Source: Bacteroidetes bacterium HGW-Bacteroidetes-8
Lineage (GTDB): Bacteria; Bacteroidota; Bacteroidia; Bacteroidales; UBA932
DNA: 64,000 nucleotides
Reading direction: 5' to 3'
NCBI GenBank assembly: GCA_002840895.1
Contig: PHCZ01000006.1
Span: 238,938 to 302,937, forward strand
Below, in pieces: positions 50,120 to 59,381 of the stretch; within the stretch, counting starts at the first letter, position 1; each line of letters starts with the position of its first letter. The notes beneath the pieces are model-generated. The model saw only the letters and a program-made list of their open reading frames with translations. It was not told where the DNA came from and did no database searches. Made by a program: the position numbers and the translations under genes.

Positions 50120-50548
50120 GTGGCCGGATTTGTTATTACAGGCTATCCTACATCCATTGTAATGGATAGTGAGTGGAATCTAAAAAGCATTGTTCTTGGC
50201 TACCGTAACTATGAAGCTCGTATGGATTCGGTGCTTAATGCCGGTGTAAAACTCTACGATATACGGCTTAAAGATATTACTAAAGAGAGGGCGATTGAGA
50301 TGTTTGGGTATGCACTTAAGGCTTTGCGTTGCTAATGGAGTGGAGACTTTGTGCAGATGGAGAGTTTTGCGCTAAAATCGCGTGAGAGTGGCGAGTACCT
50401 TTTTAATAACTATCTGCTTTATATCGCAGCTACAAAGAGAGGCGATGCCGCATATGCAGCACTCTACAAAAACGAAATTGCCACCAAATTTTCCGACAAA
50501 ATGCACCGCTCAATCTACGCCGAAATGTTCACCGAAATGCAGCTTTGA
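50120..50548 (+). pseudogene. Decayed thioredoxin-like fragment split by an in-frame TAA at 50333-50335
   Basis: ORFs 50120-50335 and 50351-50548 share a frame; continuous reading through the stop (ALRC*WSGDFVQMES); GYPTSIVMDSEWN resembles the cis-Pro region of TlpA-like proteins; no CxxC N-terminal half. Confidence 0.65.
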
Positions 50549-50812
50549 TGAGAGCTGCATTTTCCATCCTGCCGCAAATCGGCCTAAAAATTCAAAATTA
50601 TTTTAACAAGGACTGCTTGACGAGGTAGACCTGATAGAATGCTTTAACGAACCGGGTAGATCTCTCACAGTAGGCGAGATACTACAAAAGCAAAGGCAAG
50701 TATTCAAGGATATGGATATGTTGGCGCGTGACGCCATCGCCTCGTTATGAGCATAAGTGAATGCAGGGTGTAAGCGATTAGTATAATATGGCCTATAACA
50801 GCTTGCTCGACT

Positions 50813-51022
50813 AATCGACATTTTTTTGCATTCGCCTCATTTTAGTCGATAAAATTTTGCAATCTTAAGTAAAGAGGAAGAAATAATCGACGTTTTTTTA
50901 CTTATACGAGAAGTGTGCTATAAGTATTTAATCGATGTTTTTTTGCATTTATGCCGCTTTAGTCGATATTTTTTTGCACTTTTGTTGTAATCTAGATTTT
51001 TAATCGATGTTTTTTGCATTAT
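50813..51022. promoter_or_regulatory. Six operator-like direct repeats, consensus ARTCGAYRTTTTTTTGCAYT
   Basis: Copies at 50813, 50844, 50884, 50930, 50961 and 51002, ending 5 bp before the Fic gene ATG. Confidence 0.8.
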
Positions 51023-51026
51023 ACCA

Positions 51027-52484
51027 ATGAATAAAGAGATAATTTTTGGCACGTCAGATTCCGTTGAATCTCGTCGCATTACTAAAAAGGAAAAAGAGGG
51101 TAAACTCAAAAAGATTGCTCCACGCATTTATACATCAAATTTGCTTGATTCCGAGAGTAATATAATTCGCCGAAACCTGTTTGAAATCATTGCGTGGAGG
51201 CTCCCAAATGCTATTATAAGCCATCGGAGTGCTTTCAGTATGTCGCCTACACCATCCGGAGATTTCTTTTTGACGGCTGGTTCTTCTCGTATAGTCGATG
51301 ATATTCCGGGCATTAAACTTAACGTAATGAAAGGTGCTGACCCTTTGCTCAGCGACATAAAGCTTGGAGAAATGCCGCTTTATGTTTCATCCGAATACCG
51401 TCGTACTCTTGAAGTTCTCCAATCGAGTAGAAAGAAAGGGGATGAGAGTAAATCTTTAGAGCAATCTTTCGTTGAAAAACGTATGGAAGCCTTGATTAAT
51501 TCTCAAGGAGAGGATGCTGTCAATCGCTTTCGAGATGAAGCAAGGAACACTTCAACGCAGTGTGGTATGGAAAAGGAATTTTCCAAACTGGATAAAATCA
51601 TCTCGGCTCTTTTGGCAACTCGCCCAGCCTCTATATTAATTACGGAATCCGGTAAAGCCCGGGCAGCGGGCATACCGTATGATGAGAAAAGAGCGCAGCT
51701 ATTTTCATTACTTTACGATGCATTGTCGAGTAAATTCTTCAAGGAGATACTGGATAGAAATACGGATGAGCCTTCTTTTCGTCTATTCTCTTTCTTCGAA
51801 AGTTACTTTTCAAACTACATAGAGGGAACTAAGTTTGAAGTAAGCGAAGCTCTCGAAATAGTGGAGACGGGGAAAATAATCCCAAAGCGTACAAATGATT
51901 CTCACGATATTCTGGGCACATTCAAGATTGTATCTAATAGAGCCGAGATGAATATAGTGCCAACAACAGAAAATGAGTTCTTATCAATACTCAAACACCG
52001 TCATACAACACTAATGGAAGGTCGTCCCGATAAGGAGCCCGGAGTATTCAAAACAAAAGCAAATCAGGCTGGAAATACATTCTTCGTATTACCCGATTTA
52101 GTAGAGGGCACACTTAGATATGGTTTTCGGTTTTATACAGTATTGAGTGACCCATTAGCAAAAGCTATATTCATGATGTTTATTTGTAGTGAAGTACATC
52201 CTTTCAATGACGGAAATGGAAGAGTTTCCCGAATTATGATGAATGCAGAATTAGTTAAAGGCGGTCGGACTCGCATCATTGTACCAACTGTTTTTCGGGA
52301 AGACTATTTACTTTCGCTGAGACGACTTTCTCGAAACAATGATCCTTCTGTATATATCAGAGTTATGGAGAAATTGCAACTATTCAGCACTTATATTATC
52401 GGAGATAATTATGCAGATGTGTTAAGATTTTTAAAAGAAAGTGAAGCTTTTGAAGAACCGGAAACAGGGCGATTGAAATTTTAA
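51027..52484 (+). CDS. Fic-domain protein with AbiEi/DUF6088-like N-terminal domain
   Basis: Canonical HPFNDGNGRVSR; SNYIEG matches the Fic inhibitory motif (S/T)xxxE(G/N); N-terminal RRITKKEKEGKLKKIAPRIYTSNLLDSESNIIRRNLFEIIAWRLPNAIISHRSAF resembles AbiEi-type antitoxins. Confidence 0.85.
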   Translation: MNKEIIFGTSDSVESRRITKKEKEGKLKKIAPRIYTSNLLDSESNIIRRNLFEIIAWRLPNAIISHRSAFSMSPTPSGDFFLTAGSSRIVDDIPGIKLNVMKGADPLLSDIKLGEMPLYVSSEYRRTLEVLQSSRKKGDESKSLEQSFVEKRMEALINSQGEDAVNRFRDEARNTSTQCGMEKEFSKLDKIISALLATRPASILITESGKARAAGIPYDEKRAQLFSLLYDALSSKFFKEILDRNTDEPSFRLFSFFESYFSNYIEGTKFEVSEALEIVETGKIIPKRTNDSHDILGTFKIVSNRAEMNIVPTTENEFLSILKHRHTTLMEGRPDKEPGVFKTKANQAGNTFFVLPDLVEGTLRYGFRFYTVLSDPLAKAIFMMFICSEVHPFNDGNGRVSRIMMNAELVKGGRTRIIVPTVFREDYLLSLRRLSRNNDPSVYIRVMEKLQLFSTYIIGDNYADVLRFLKESEAFEEPETGRLKF

Positions 52485-52627
52485 TATTTATGATGGTAAA
52501 AAGTATTAAAGAGGGATACAGCAAAATGAGTAATAAGTAATCCATAAAAGAAATGTAATTGATTGGCTGCTGGAAGAGAATTAGCTTGTTTTCAAACTTG
52601 TTTTTTTATATTTGAGAAAAAAAAGAA

Positions 52628-53194
52628 GTGACCGACAATACAAATAAATTCGTAGCACAAGCCATTAAAGAGGGGGATGAAAAGGCTTTTGCCGCCTTTA
52701 TGGCTACTGAATTCAATAACATTGTCCACTTTATAAATCACTTTGTTAAACACTTCGAGGTTGCAAATGATCTGGCTCAAGAGACATTTATCTCACTGTG
52801 GTTTTCAAGAGAAACTATTGACCCGGATCAAAATTTCCGCTCCTATATATTTAGAATTGCTAAAAACAAATCTCTAAACCAGTTGCGCCAACAATATATG
52901 TGGTGTACAGATAGTCTGGAAAAGAAGAATATAGATCTGTCAATAAACACACTAAAGAGTGAGCAGGTTGACGACGGGATAATGGCTCTTGAATTGGAGG
53001 AGCTAATAGAGAGAACCTATTCACAGCTCCCTTCAACCTACAGGGAGAGTTTTATTTTAAGCAGAAAAATGGGGATGACCTATGAGGAGATAGCTGAATC
53101 AAAAGGTTTGTCAGCTAAGACAATTGAGTACCATATAAGTAAAGCCCTTATATTTTTCAGGAAAAGACTCTCAGGTTATTTTAAAATATTTTAA
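52628..53194 (+). CDS. ECF RNA polymerase sigma-70 factor
   Basis: DLAQETFISLWFSRE and LPSTYRESFILSRKMGMTYEEIAESKGLSAKTIEYHISKAL; GTG start. Confidence 0.92.
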   Translation: MTDNTNKFVAQAIKEGDEKAFAAFMATEFNNIVHFINHFVKHFEVANDLAQETFISLWFSRETIDPDQNFRSYIFRIAKNKSLNQLRQQYMWCTDSLEKKNIDLSINTLKSEQVDDGIMALELEELIERTYSQLPSTYRESFILSRKMGMTYEEIAESKGLSAKTIEYHISKALIFFRKRLSGYFKIF

Positions 53195-53237
53195 GGGATA
53201 AGGTAAAATTTTGTGTATTGTTATTGTGTATGTAGAA

Positions 53238-54242
53238 ATGGATAAAGAGAGAATTATAAAACATTTGAGGGGATTAAACTCTGCTTCGGAGAAAGAGGAG
53301 CTGTTAAACTGGGTGAATCAGAACGAGGAGAATGCGGCACTTTTCAATTCGATAAGATCTGAATTTGTATTTGACAATCTCCCATACAGGATGATTGACA
53401 GGCAAACTCAATCCGAGGTTATGAGGAGGGTTAAAGATAACCACCCATTTAGAGGGAGGATTTTAAGAGCGGCTGCAGTAGTGTTGATCTCTCTGATGTC
53501 TATTGCTGTTTATGAGCTTGTTAACAAGAAGGAGGAGTCGCCATCGCTTTCTGCAGTAACTTCAGTTAAGATCATTCCTGAACAGAGGCAGATAACAACT
53601 CTGTACAAGGTAAATCCCGGAGTGAAAGGTCTGGTTAATCTTCCGGATGGGAGCAGTGTTTGGCTCAATAGTAACAGTACACTTGAAGTCCCGGATAAGT
53701 TTGATTCTCTTGCCAGAGTCGTAGAGCTAAATGGAGAGGGATACTTTTATGTAGAATCTAACAGTGAGTGGCCAATGTTTGTAAAGACAAAGAAGGGGAT
53801 TACCGTTAAAGTTACCGGAACCGAATTCAACCTTCTATCTTATGATAATGATAGTGAATTGAAATTTACACTACTTTCAGGGCAGGCCAGCCTCATAAGG
53901 GAGAGCACAAAAGAAGAAATCAGTGTAAAGGTTATGGAAGAGATTGTTATCCCGGGCAATCCAAAAGTTGCAGGTAAAAGAGGAGCTGCTCGCGTAAAGC
54001 TAAATACCGGCTGGAAAGACGGACTGTTGGTGTTTGAAGATACACCAATGACGGATGTGATTAAGAAGATGGAGAGATGGTACGGAGTCAGCTTTACCGT
54101 AAGCGATAGAAATATCTACTCATATTGCTTTACGGCAACCTTCACCTCGGAATCAGTTACACAGGTTCTGGAGCTACTTAAAATCACCTCAAATATAGGC
54201 TACTCCATAAAAAACAAAAATGTGACTCTACATTTTAAGTAG
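53238..54242 (+). CDS. FecR-family anti-sigma factor
   Basis: VNPGVKGLVNLPDGSSVWLNSNSTLEVP, FEDTPMTDVIKKMERWYGVSF. Confidence 0.92.
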   Translation: MDKERIIKHLRGLNSASEKEELLNWVNQNEENAALFNSIRSEFVFDNLPYRMIDRQTQSEVMRRVKDNHPFRGRILRAAAVVLISLMSIAVYELVNKKEESPSLSAVTSVKIIPEQRQITTLYKVNPGVKGLVNLPDGSSVWLNSNSTLEVPDKFDSLARVVELNGEGYFYVESNSEWPMFVKTKKGITVKVTGTEFNLLSYDNDSELKFTLLSGQASLIRESTKEEISVKVMEEIVIPGNPKVAGKRGAARVKLNTGWKDGLLVFEDTPMTDVIKKMERWYGVSFTVSDRNIYSYCFTATFTSESVTQVLELLKITSNIGYSIKNKNVTLHFK

Positions 54243-54302
54243 ATTTTTTTAGGGAACATAATTTTTTTTGTGTATTAGGGTTATAACCTAACACAAAAAA
54301 GT

Positions 54303-57300
54303 ATGAAAAAACTGAAGAGCCTATCAGCTATCAGAAGATTGTCAGGATTTTTATTCTTCCTGATTCTTTTCCTATCTTTTTCAGAAAATGTCAGTGCACA
54401 AAAGGTCACGATTAATCAGACCAATGTACCTCTGGTAAATGTTCTAAAAGAGATAGAGAGCCAAACTCCCTACACTTTCGTTTACACCAGTTCTTTGATT
54501 GATGTTAAGAAGAGAGTGTCAATTAGTGTTATCAACGAGGAGATTGTTCCTTTATTGGATAAACTTCTTTCAGGTACTGAGATTTCGTACAAAATTGTAG
54601 ATAAACAAATCACACTCTCCCCCAAAGAGTTCAAGAATGAAAAGCAGAACGCCTCAGTACAACAGCAAAACGGGAGGCGTATTTCGGGACTGGTCACTGA
54701 CGAAACCAAAGAGCTGCTGCCCGGCGTTTCTGTACAAAACCTCAATTCAAAGAAGAGGGCATTTTCAGATTCTAAAGGTGTTTATGAAATTGATGCCAAC
54801 GACGGAGATCTGATCCGGTTTTATATGATTGGAATGCTTCAGAAGGATCTAATAGTCACTAAAGGAAAAAGCGTTTTCAATATTGAGATGTTGACCGATA
54901 TTGTTCAATTGGAGGATGTGTTAGTCACAGGATATCAGACTATCTCAAAAGACCGGGCAGCAGGTGCAGTAGGCATTATTAATGCCGCAGAAATTCAGAA
55001 CAGACCCTCTGTCGATATTATTTCGGCAATGGACGGTATGTTCGCCGGACTTAGAGTACACGGCGATGGTGGGAGCGAGAAGCTAACAATTAGAGGTATA
55101 AGCACTATGACTATGGGGGTTTCAAATCCTTTGGTCGTTGTAGATGGATTTGCAGTAGAAGATGGACTTGAGAGCATCAATCCCAATGATGTTGAAACAA
55201 TTCACATCCTCAAGGATGCCTCTGCGGCCTCTATCTGGGGTGCCCGATCATCCAACGGTGTTGTTGTAATCACTACAAAAAAAGCAAAGAAAGGGCTTCA
55301 CGTAAAATTCAACTCATTTGTCTCTGTACAAGACAAAATTGATATTGAATATGCAAATCCAATCGCATCCTCAAAGGATGCTCTTAGGTGGGAGAAATAT
55401 CTATGGGACAACAATAAAAAATTCTCATCATTCTCAATTTCCAAAGAGGTTGACGGAAACAATAATCCGGCTACTCTGGGAATCACCCTTATGAATATGA
55501 GGGATCTCGGGAGAATTTCTCAAAGCGATTATAATCAACAAATAGCAAGGCTAGAACAGATAGATTATAAGGATGATGTTTATAAATATCTTTTAGAAAA
55601 TGCGGTTACTCAAAACTATGATTTCTCCGTTAATGGGGCTTCCGAACGAAATCAGTATGTGTTTAATCTAAGATACACAAAGGATCAATCCTCCTTTAAG
55701 TTCAGTCATAACAGTGAGATTTTAGCCAATTTCAGGAATATTTACAGTATTACCCGCTGGCTTGATTTTAACTTTAGCATAATGACTAAGTTCTCCAGGA
55801 GTAACAACAGTGGAGCTTCACTCTCTGACATTAAAAACATCTCTCCCTATGAGAAGATAATTGACGACAACGGAGGTTATACAAAAATGGTAGGAGCCCA
55901 TTACCAGGAATTTATTGATGATGTAAACGGAGTATTCCCAAAAGACTGGAATTATAATCTGCTTCAAGAGATAAAAAGCAGGGAGTTACTTACCGACAGG
56001 AACAGTCTCAGAATGCAGACATCTTTGAACTTTAAACTGTTTAAAGGATTGACATATGAGACCAAGTTTCAGTATGAGTTATACAAAACCGAGAACAACA
56101 ATTACTACAACGAAGATTCTTACTATGTAAGAGACCAGGTAAACAAATGGGTAGATTATAATACTACAACCAGAAAGGTTTCTAAGCTATATGTGCCGCT
56201 TGGAGGTCAACTTTTGAAGGGATACAGCACTAACCGGGCATATAACTTCGGGAATCAGCTCAAATATAATCAAACCTTTGGAAGGCACGAAGTTACAGGA
56301 GGGTTATTTACAGAGATATCTTCAAGCGTAAATGAGTCTTACAGTGCTCCGACCATATTCGGTTACAATCCCGATATGCTTACCACCCAGACTCCTGAAA
56401 TATTTTACCCGATTCACTCTTACTGGGGAGCGACAAATTACACTTTAAACGGTCTTGATCCTTCATTGAGTTATACAGATGAAAGATTCTTTTCGATTCT
56501 AGGGAATGCTGCCTATACACTCGATAACAAATACTCTCTAACCGGCAGCTTTAGGATTGATGCTTCAAACTTGATTGTAGAAGATCCGAAGTACAGGTAT
56601 GCACCTTTCTGGTCGGCAGGAGTAAACTGGAAAGCAGACAGAGAGGATTTTATCAAGGAATTGAGTTTCTTTGAGAGACTAAATATTAGATTCTCATACG
56701 GTCATACCGGTAATGTTGTAACATCAACCTCTTTTGTCCCACTAGTTAAGTTGATGGGAGTTTACTCACCGACAGGTGTGGAGTATGCTGTTATTAATGA
56801 CTATGGTAATCCTGCCCTAACCTGGGAGAGAACAAAGAGTGCAAACTTTGGTATTGACTTTGCTCTTAAAGGAGCTAAACTCTACGGAACGGTAGAATTA
56901 TACAATAAGCACGGAATAGACATAGTAGGCGAGATTGACTTACCGAGGCTGACAGGAACATCGCTTCAGAAATTCAATACAGCCGAGATATTGAACAGAG
57001 GTGTTGAACTCAACCTAAATTATGAACTCTCTTCACCTTCAATTGATCTTACCTGGCTCACCAAACTCAACTTTAGTTATAATCACAGCAAAGTTTTAAG
57101 TCTCAAAAGGGTAAGTTATTCTGCGGCAAGTGTAAGAGTTCCTCATTTTGAAGAAGATAGGCCTGTGGGATCGATCTACTCATATAAATATTTGGGAATG
57201 AATGAGAGCAACATTCCATATTTACAAGGTATCGGTGAAAATACCTGGACATTCAATAATGTTGCACCCAGCACCAGCGACCACAGGGATTATATGATAT

Positions 57301-57830
57301 ACTCGGGTTCAAACCAGCCAAAAGTGTTACTGGGATGGCAGAATAGCCTTTATTTCAAAGGATTTCATCTCTCTGCCTTTATAACCGGAGAGTTTGGGCA
57401 TATATTCAGGAGACCAACCTTTAACTATCCTATATTGACAAACTCCAAGGAGAGTTCAATTCTCAACAAGGATGTTGTTGAGGTGCTGGACAACACAGCT
57501 ACTAATATTCCTAAGATGCCTTCAAACGCGGAGACAAATCTTCAGGCGTGGGGAACTCTGGCTCAATTCCTTAATACTACTATTGACAAAGCTTCCAGCA
57601 TAAGACTACAGGAGGTTAATCTATCCTATAATATACCTTCTTCGTTGATATCAGGCACAGGATTGTCTAATATCAAGCTCTACTGCCAGGTGAGCAATGT
57701 GGGACTACTTTGGAGTGCAAGCCGCGACGGAATGGATCCCAGATACATTCTCAACTCAACCTCCAGTGCAGCAACAACAATGTTGAAGCCTCCAAGAAAG
57801 TACACTTTTGGATTGTCATTTGAATTTTAA
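54303..57830 (+). CDS. SusC/RagA TonB-linked outer-membrane protein with STN domain
   Basis: STN-like N-terminus, VLVTGYQTISKDRAAGAVG, KDASAASIWGARSSNGVVVITTK. Confidence 0.96.
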   Translation: MKKLKSLSAIRRLSGFLFFLILFLSFSENVSAQKVTINQTNVPLVNVLKEIESQTPYTFVYTSSLIDVKKRVSISVINEEIVPLLDKLLSGTEISYKIVDKQITLSPKEFKNEKQNASVQQQNGRRISGLVTDETKELLPGVSVQNLNSKKRAFSDSKGVYEIDANDGDLIRFYMIGMLQKDLIVTKGKSVFNIEMLTDIVQLEDVLVTGYQTISKDRAAGAVGIINAAEIQNRPSVDIISAMDGMFAGLRVHGDGGSEKLTIRGISTMTMGVSNPLVVVDGFAVEDGLESINPNDVETIHILKDASAASIWGARSSNGVVVITTKKAKKGLHVKFNSFVSVQDKIDIEYANPIASSKDALRWEKYLWDNNKKFSSFSISKEVDGNNNPATLGITLMNMRDLGRISQSDYNQQIARLEQIDYKDDVYKYLLENAVTQNYDFSVNGASERNQYVFNLRYTKDQSSFKFSHNSEILANFRNIYSITRWLDFNFSIMTKFSRSNNSGASLSDIKNISPYEKIIDDNGGYTKMVGAHYQEFIDDVNGVFPKDWNYNLLQEIKSRELLTDRNSLRMQTSLNFKLFKGLTYETKFQYELYKTENNNYYNEDSYYVRDQVNKWVDYNTTTRKVSKLYVPLGGQLLKGYSTNRAYNFGNQLKYNQTFGRHEVTGGLFTEISSSVNESYSAPTIFGYNPDMLTTQTPEIFYPIHSYWGATNYTLNGLDPSLSYTDERFFSILGNAAYTLDNKYSLTGSFRIDASNLIVEDPKYRYAPFWSAGVNWKADREDFIKELSFFERLNIRFSYGHTGNVVTSTSFVPLVKLMGVYSPTGVEYAVINDYGNPALTWERTKSANFGIDFALKGAKLYGTVELYNKHGIDIVGEIDLPRLTGTSLQKFNTAEILNRGVELNLNYELSSPSIDLTWLTKLNFSYNHSKVLSLKRVSYSAASVRVPHFEEDRPVGSIYSYKYLGMNESNIPYLQGIGENTWTFNNVAPSTSDHRDYMIYSGSNQPKVLLGWQNSLYFKGFHLSAFITGEFGHIFRRPTFNYPILTNSKESSILNKDVVEVLDNTATNIPKMPSNAETNLQAWGTLAQFLNTTIDKASSIRLQEVNLSYNIPSSLISGTGLSNIKLYCQVSNVGLLWSASRDGMDPRYILNSTSSAATTMLKPPRKYTFGLSFEF

Positions 57831-57872
57831 CGCTAAAGTCATAGATCTAGTTAATAATAAATTACGACAGAT

Positions 57873-59333
57873 ATGAAAACATATATTTTTAAAAGCTTGT
57901 TAATATTGTCAATGGCTTTGTTTATAAGTTGTGATGATTTTCTAAGCGAACCACCGGAAAAGAAAAACAATCTTGAGATTAAATCTATTGAGGCGCTGGA
58001 TATGCTTCTTAACCATTACAATGTCCTGTTTGACCGAAGTCGTGAAGTAGTGCTTGCTTCTGATAGTTATGGTCTTTACAAAGGGTATTATCTTGCTAAC
58101 AAAAGCAGATTTGACAGCCAATTACAATATATACTTTGGTTTCCTGAACTTTGTGCCCTCCAGACATACTACTGGGAGCAGGAGTTTCTTAAAATTGCTT
58201 ATGCCAATACAGTACTATCTGCAATAGATGATCTTGAAGGTGCTGAGGCCGATAAAAAAAGGATTGTGGAAGATGCTCATTTTTTGAGGGCCTATGAATA
58301 TTTTAATCTTACAACGCTATATTGTCTCCCATATTCCGTGGAGAACAAAAGCGCGCTTGGGATGCCTCTAAAGAGGACTCTTGTTTATGATGAAGATCTT
58401 ACCAGAAAGAGTCTGGAAGAGACGATGAAATTTATTGAGGATGAAATGAAGATAGCACTTGAGACAACACAGGCAAGGGATGTTAACAAACTCTTCCGAA
58501 TCAGCCTGCCGGCTGTACAGGCATTTGCAGCACGCTACTATCTATATATCCACAATTATGATAAGGCAGAAGAGTACGCAAATCTTGCTCTCACATCTCA
58601 CTCCCAGATGGTAAATTATCAGACCTACTTCTCTCCAACAATTCGAACCTACTCTTCCGGAGGGGGAACATATGTTGCACCCAATGCGCCATCTGACTAT
58701 AAATTCGGGGAGAGCTACTATGCCCGTATGCTTTACAACCATACACAGAATGCAGTTCCTAGTGAGAAACTGATGAACCTTTACGACAAAGTTAATGATT
58801 ACAGATACGATGCATTTTTTGTGGAGAACTACTCCTACAACAGAGCTTCTGTTCCGGGATGGAGTGCATATCAGCAGTTCGGTTCAATTGGGATTTTACA
58901 GGGTCCTACAACTGCAGAGATGTATCTTATAAGAGCTGAGTGCAAAGCAAGGAAGAATGATATTCAGGGTGCTGCTTCGGACCTGAACACAGTAAGAACA
59001 AACAGATTTAAGAGCGGCACTTATGTAAACCTCACATCTGCAAACTTTACTGATAAAAAGAGTCTGGTACAGTTTGTAATTGATGAAAGACAAAGAGAAT
59101 TTCCTTTTACTCTACGCTGGTACGATATCAAGAGAATCAACTCAGATCCTCAGAACATTGTGGACAAAATTACAATTACAAGGGAGTTCTTTAATTTTGA
59201 TGGTGTGATAACAGATGTTAATATTCCCAAAACCTATACATTGGTTCCGGGTGACAAGAGATTTGCGTGGCCGTTACCGAAAATTGATATAGAACTCAGT
59301 AAAGGTCAGTTGGTTCAAAACCCATATGACTAA
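57873..59333 (+). CDS. SusD/RagB family lipoprotein
   Basis: Lipobox ISCDDFLSEPPEKK, LRAYEYFNLTTLYCLPYS, SusD-like C-terminus. Confidence 0.92.
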   Translation: MKTYIFKSLLILSMALFISCDDFLSEPPEKKNNLEIKSIEALDMLLNHYNVLFDRSREVVLASDSYGLYKGYYLANKSRFDSQLQYILWFPELCALQTYYWEQEFLKIAYANTVLSAIDDLEGAEADKKRIVEDAHFLRAYEYFNLTTLYCLPYSVENKSALGMPLKRTLVYDEDLTRKSLEETMKFIEDEMKIALETTQARDVNKLFRISLPAVQAFAARYYLYIHNYDKAEEYANLALTSHSQMVNYQTYFSPTIRTYSSGGGTYVAPNAPSDYKFGESYYARMLYNHTQNAVPSEKLMNLYDKVNDYRYDAFFVENYSYNRASVPGWSAYQQFGSIGILQGPTTAEMYLIRAECKARKNDIQGAASDLNTVRTNRFKSGTYVNLTSANFTDKKSLVQFVIDERQREFPFTLRWYDIKRINSDPQNIVDKITITREFFNFDGVITDVNIPKTYTLVPGDKRFAWPLPKIDIELSKGQLVQNPYD

Positions 59334-59381
59334 CCCGAGGGACCTTGCCAATTTTTTCTTAATCAATATTAAATCAACGCT

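Noticed and set aside
50333-50335. Possible recoded stop (selenocysteine-like) joining two thioredoxin-like ORFs
   Set aside because: The codon is TAA, not TGA, there is no visible SECIS-like context, and the N-terminal half of the gene is missing; a decaying pseudogene is simpler.
50813-51022. Possible CRISPR array or iteron origin from the six repeats before the Fic gene
   Set aside because: Short degenerate units at irregular spacing, no Rep gene and no spacer-like uniform intervals; operator sites fit better.
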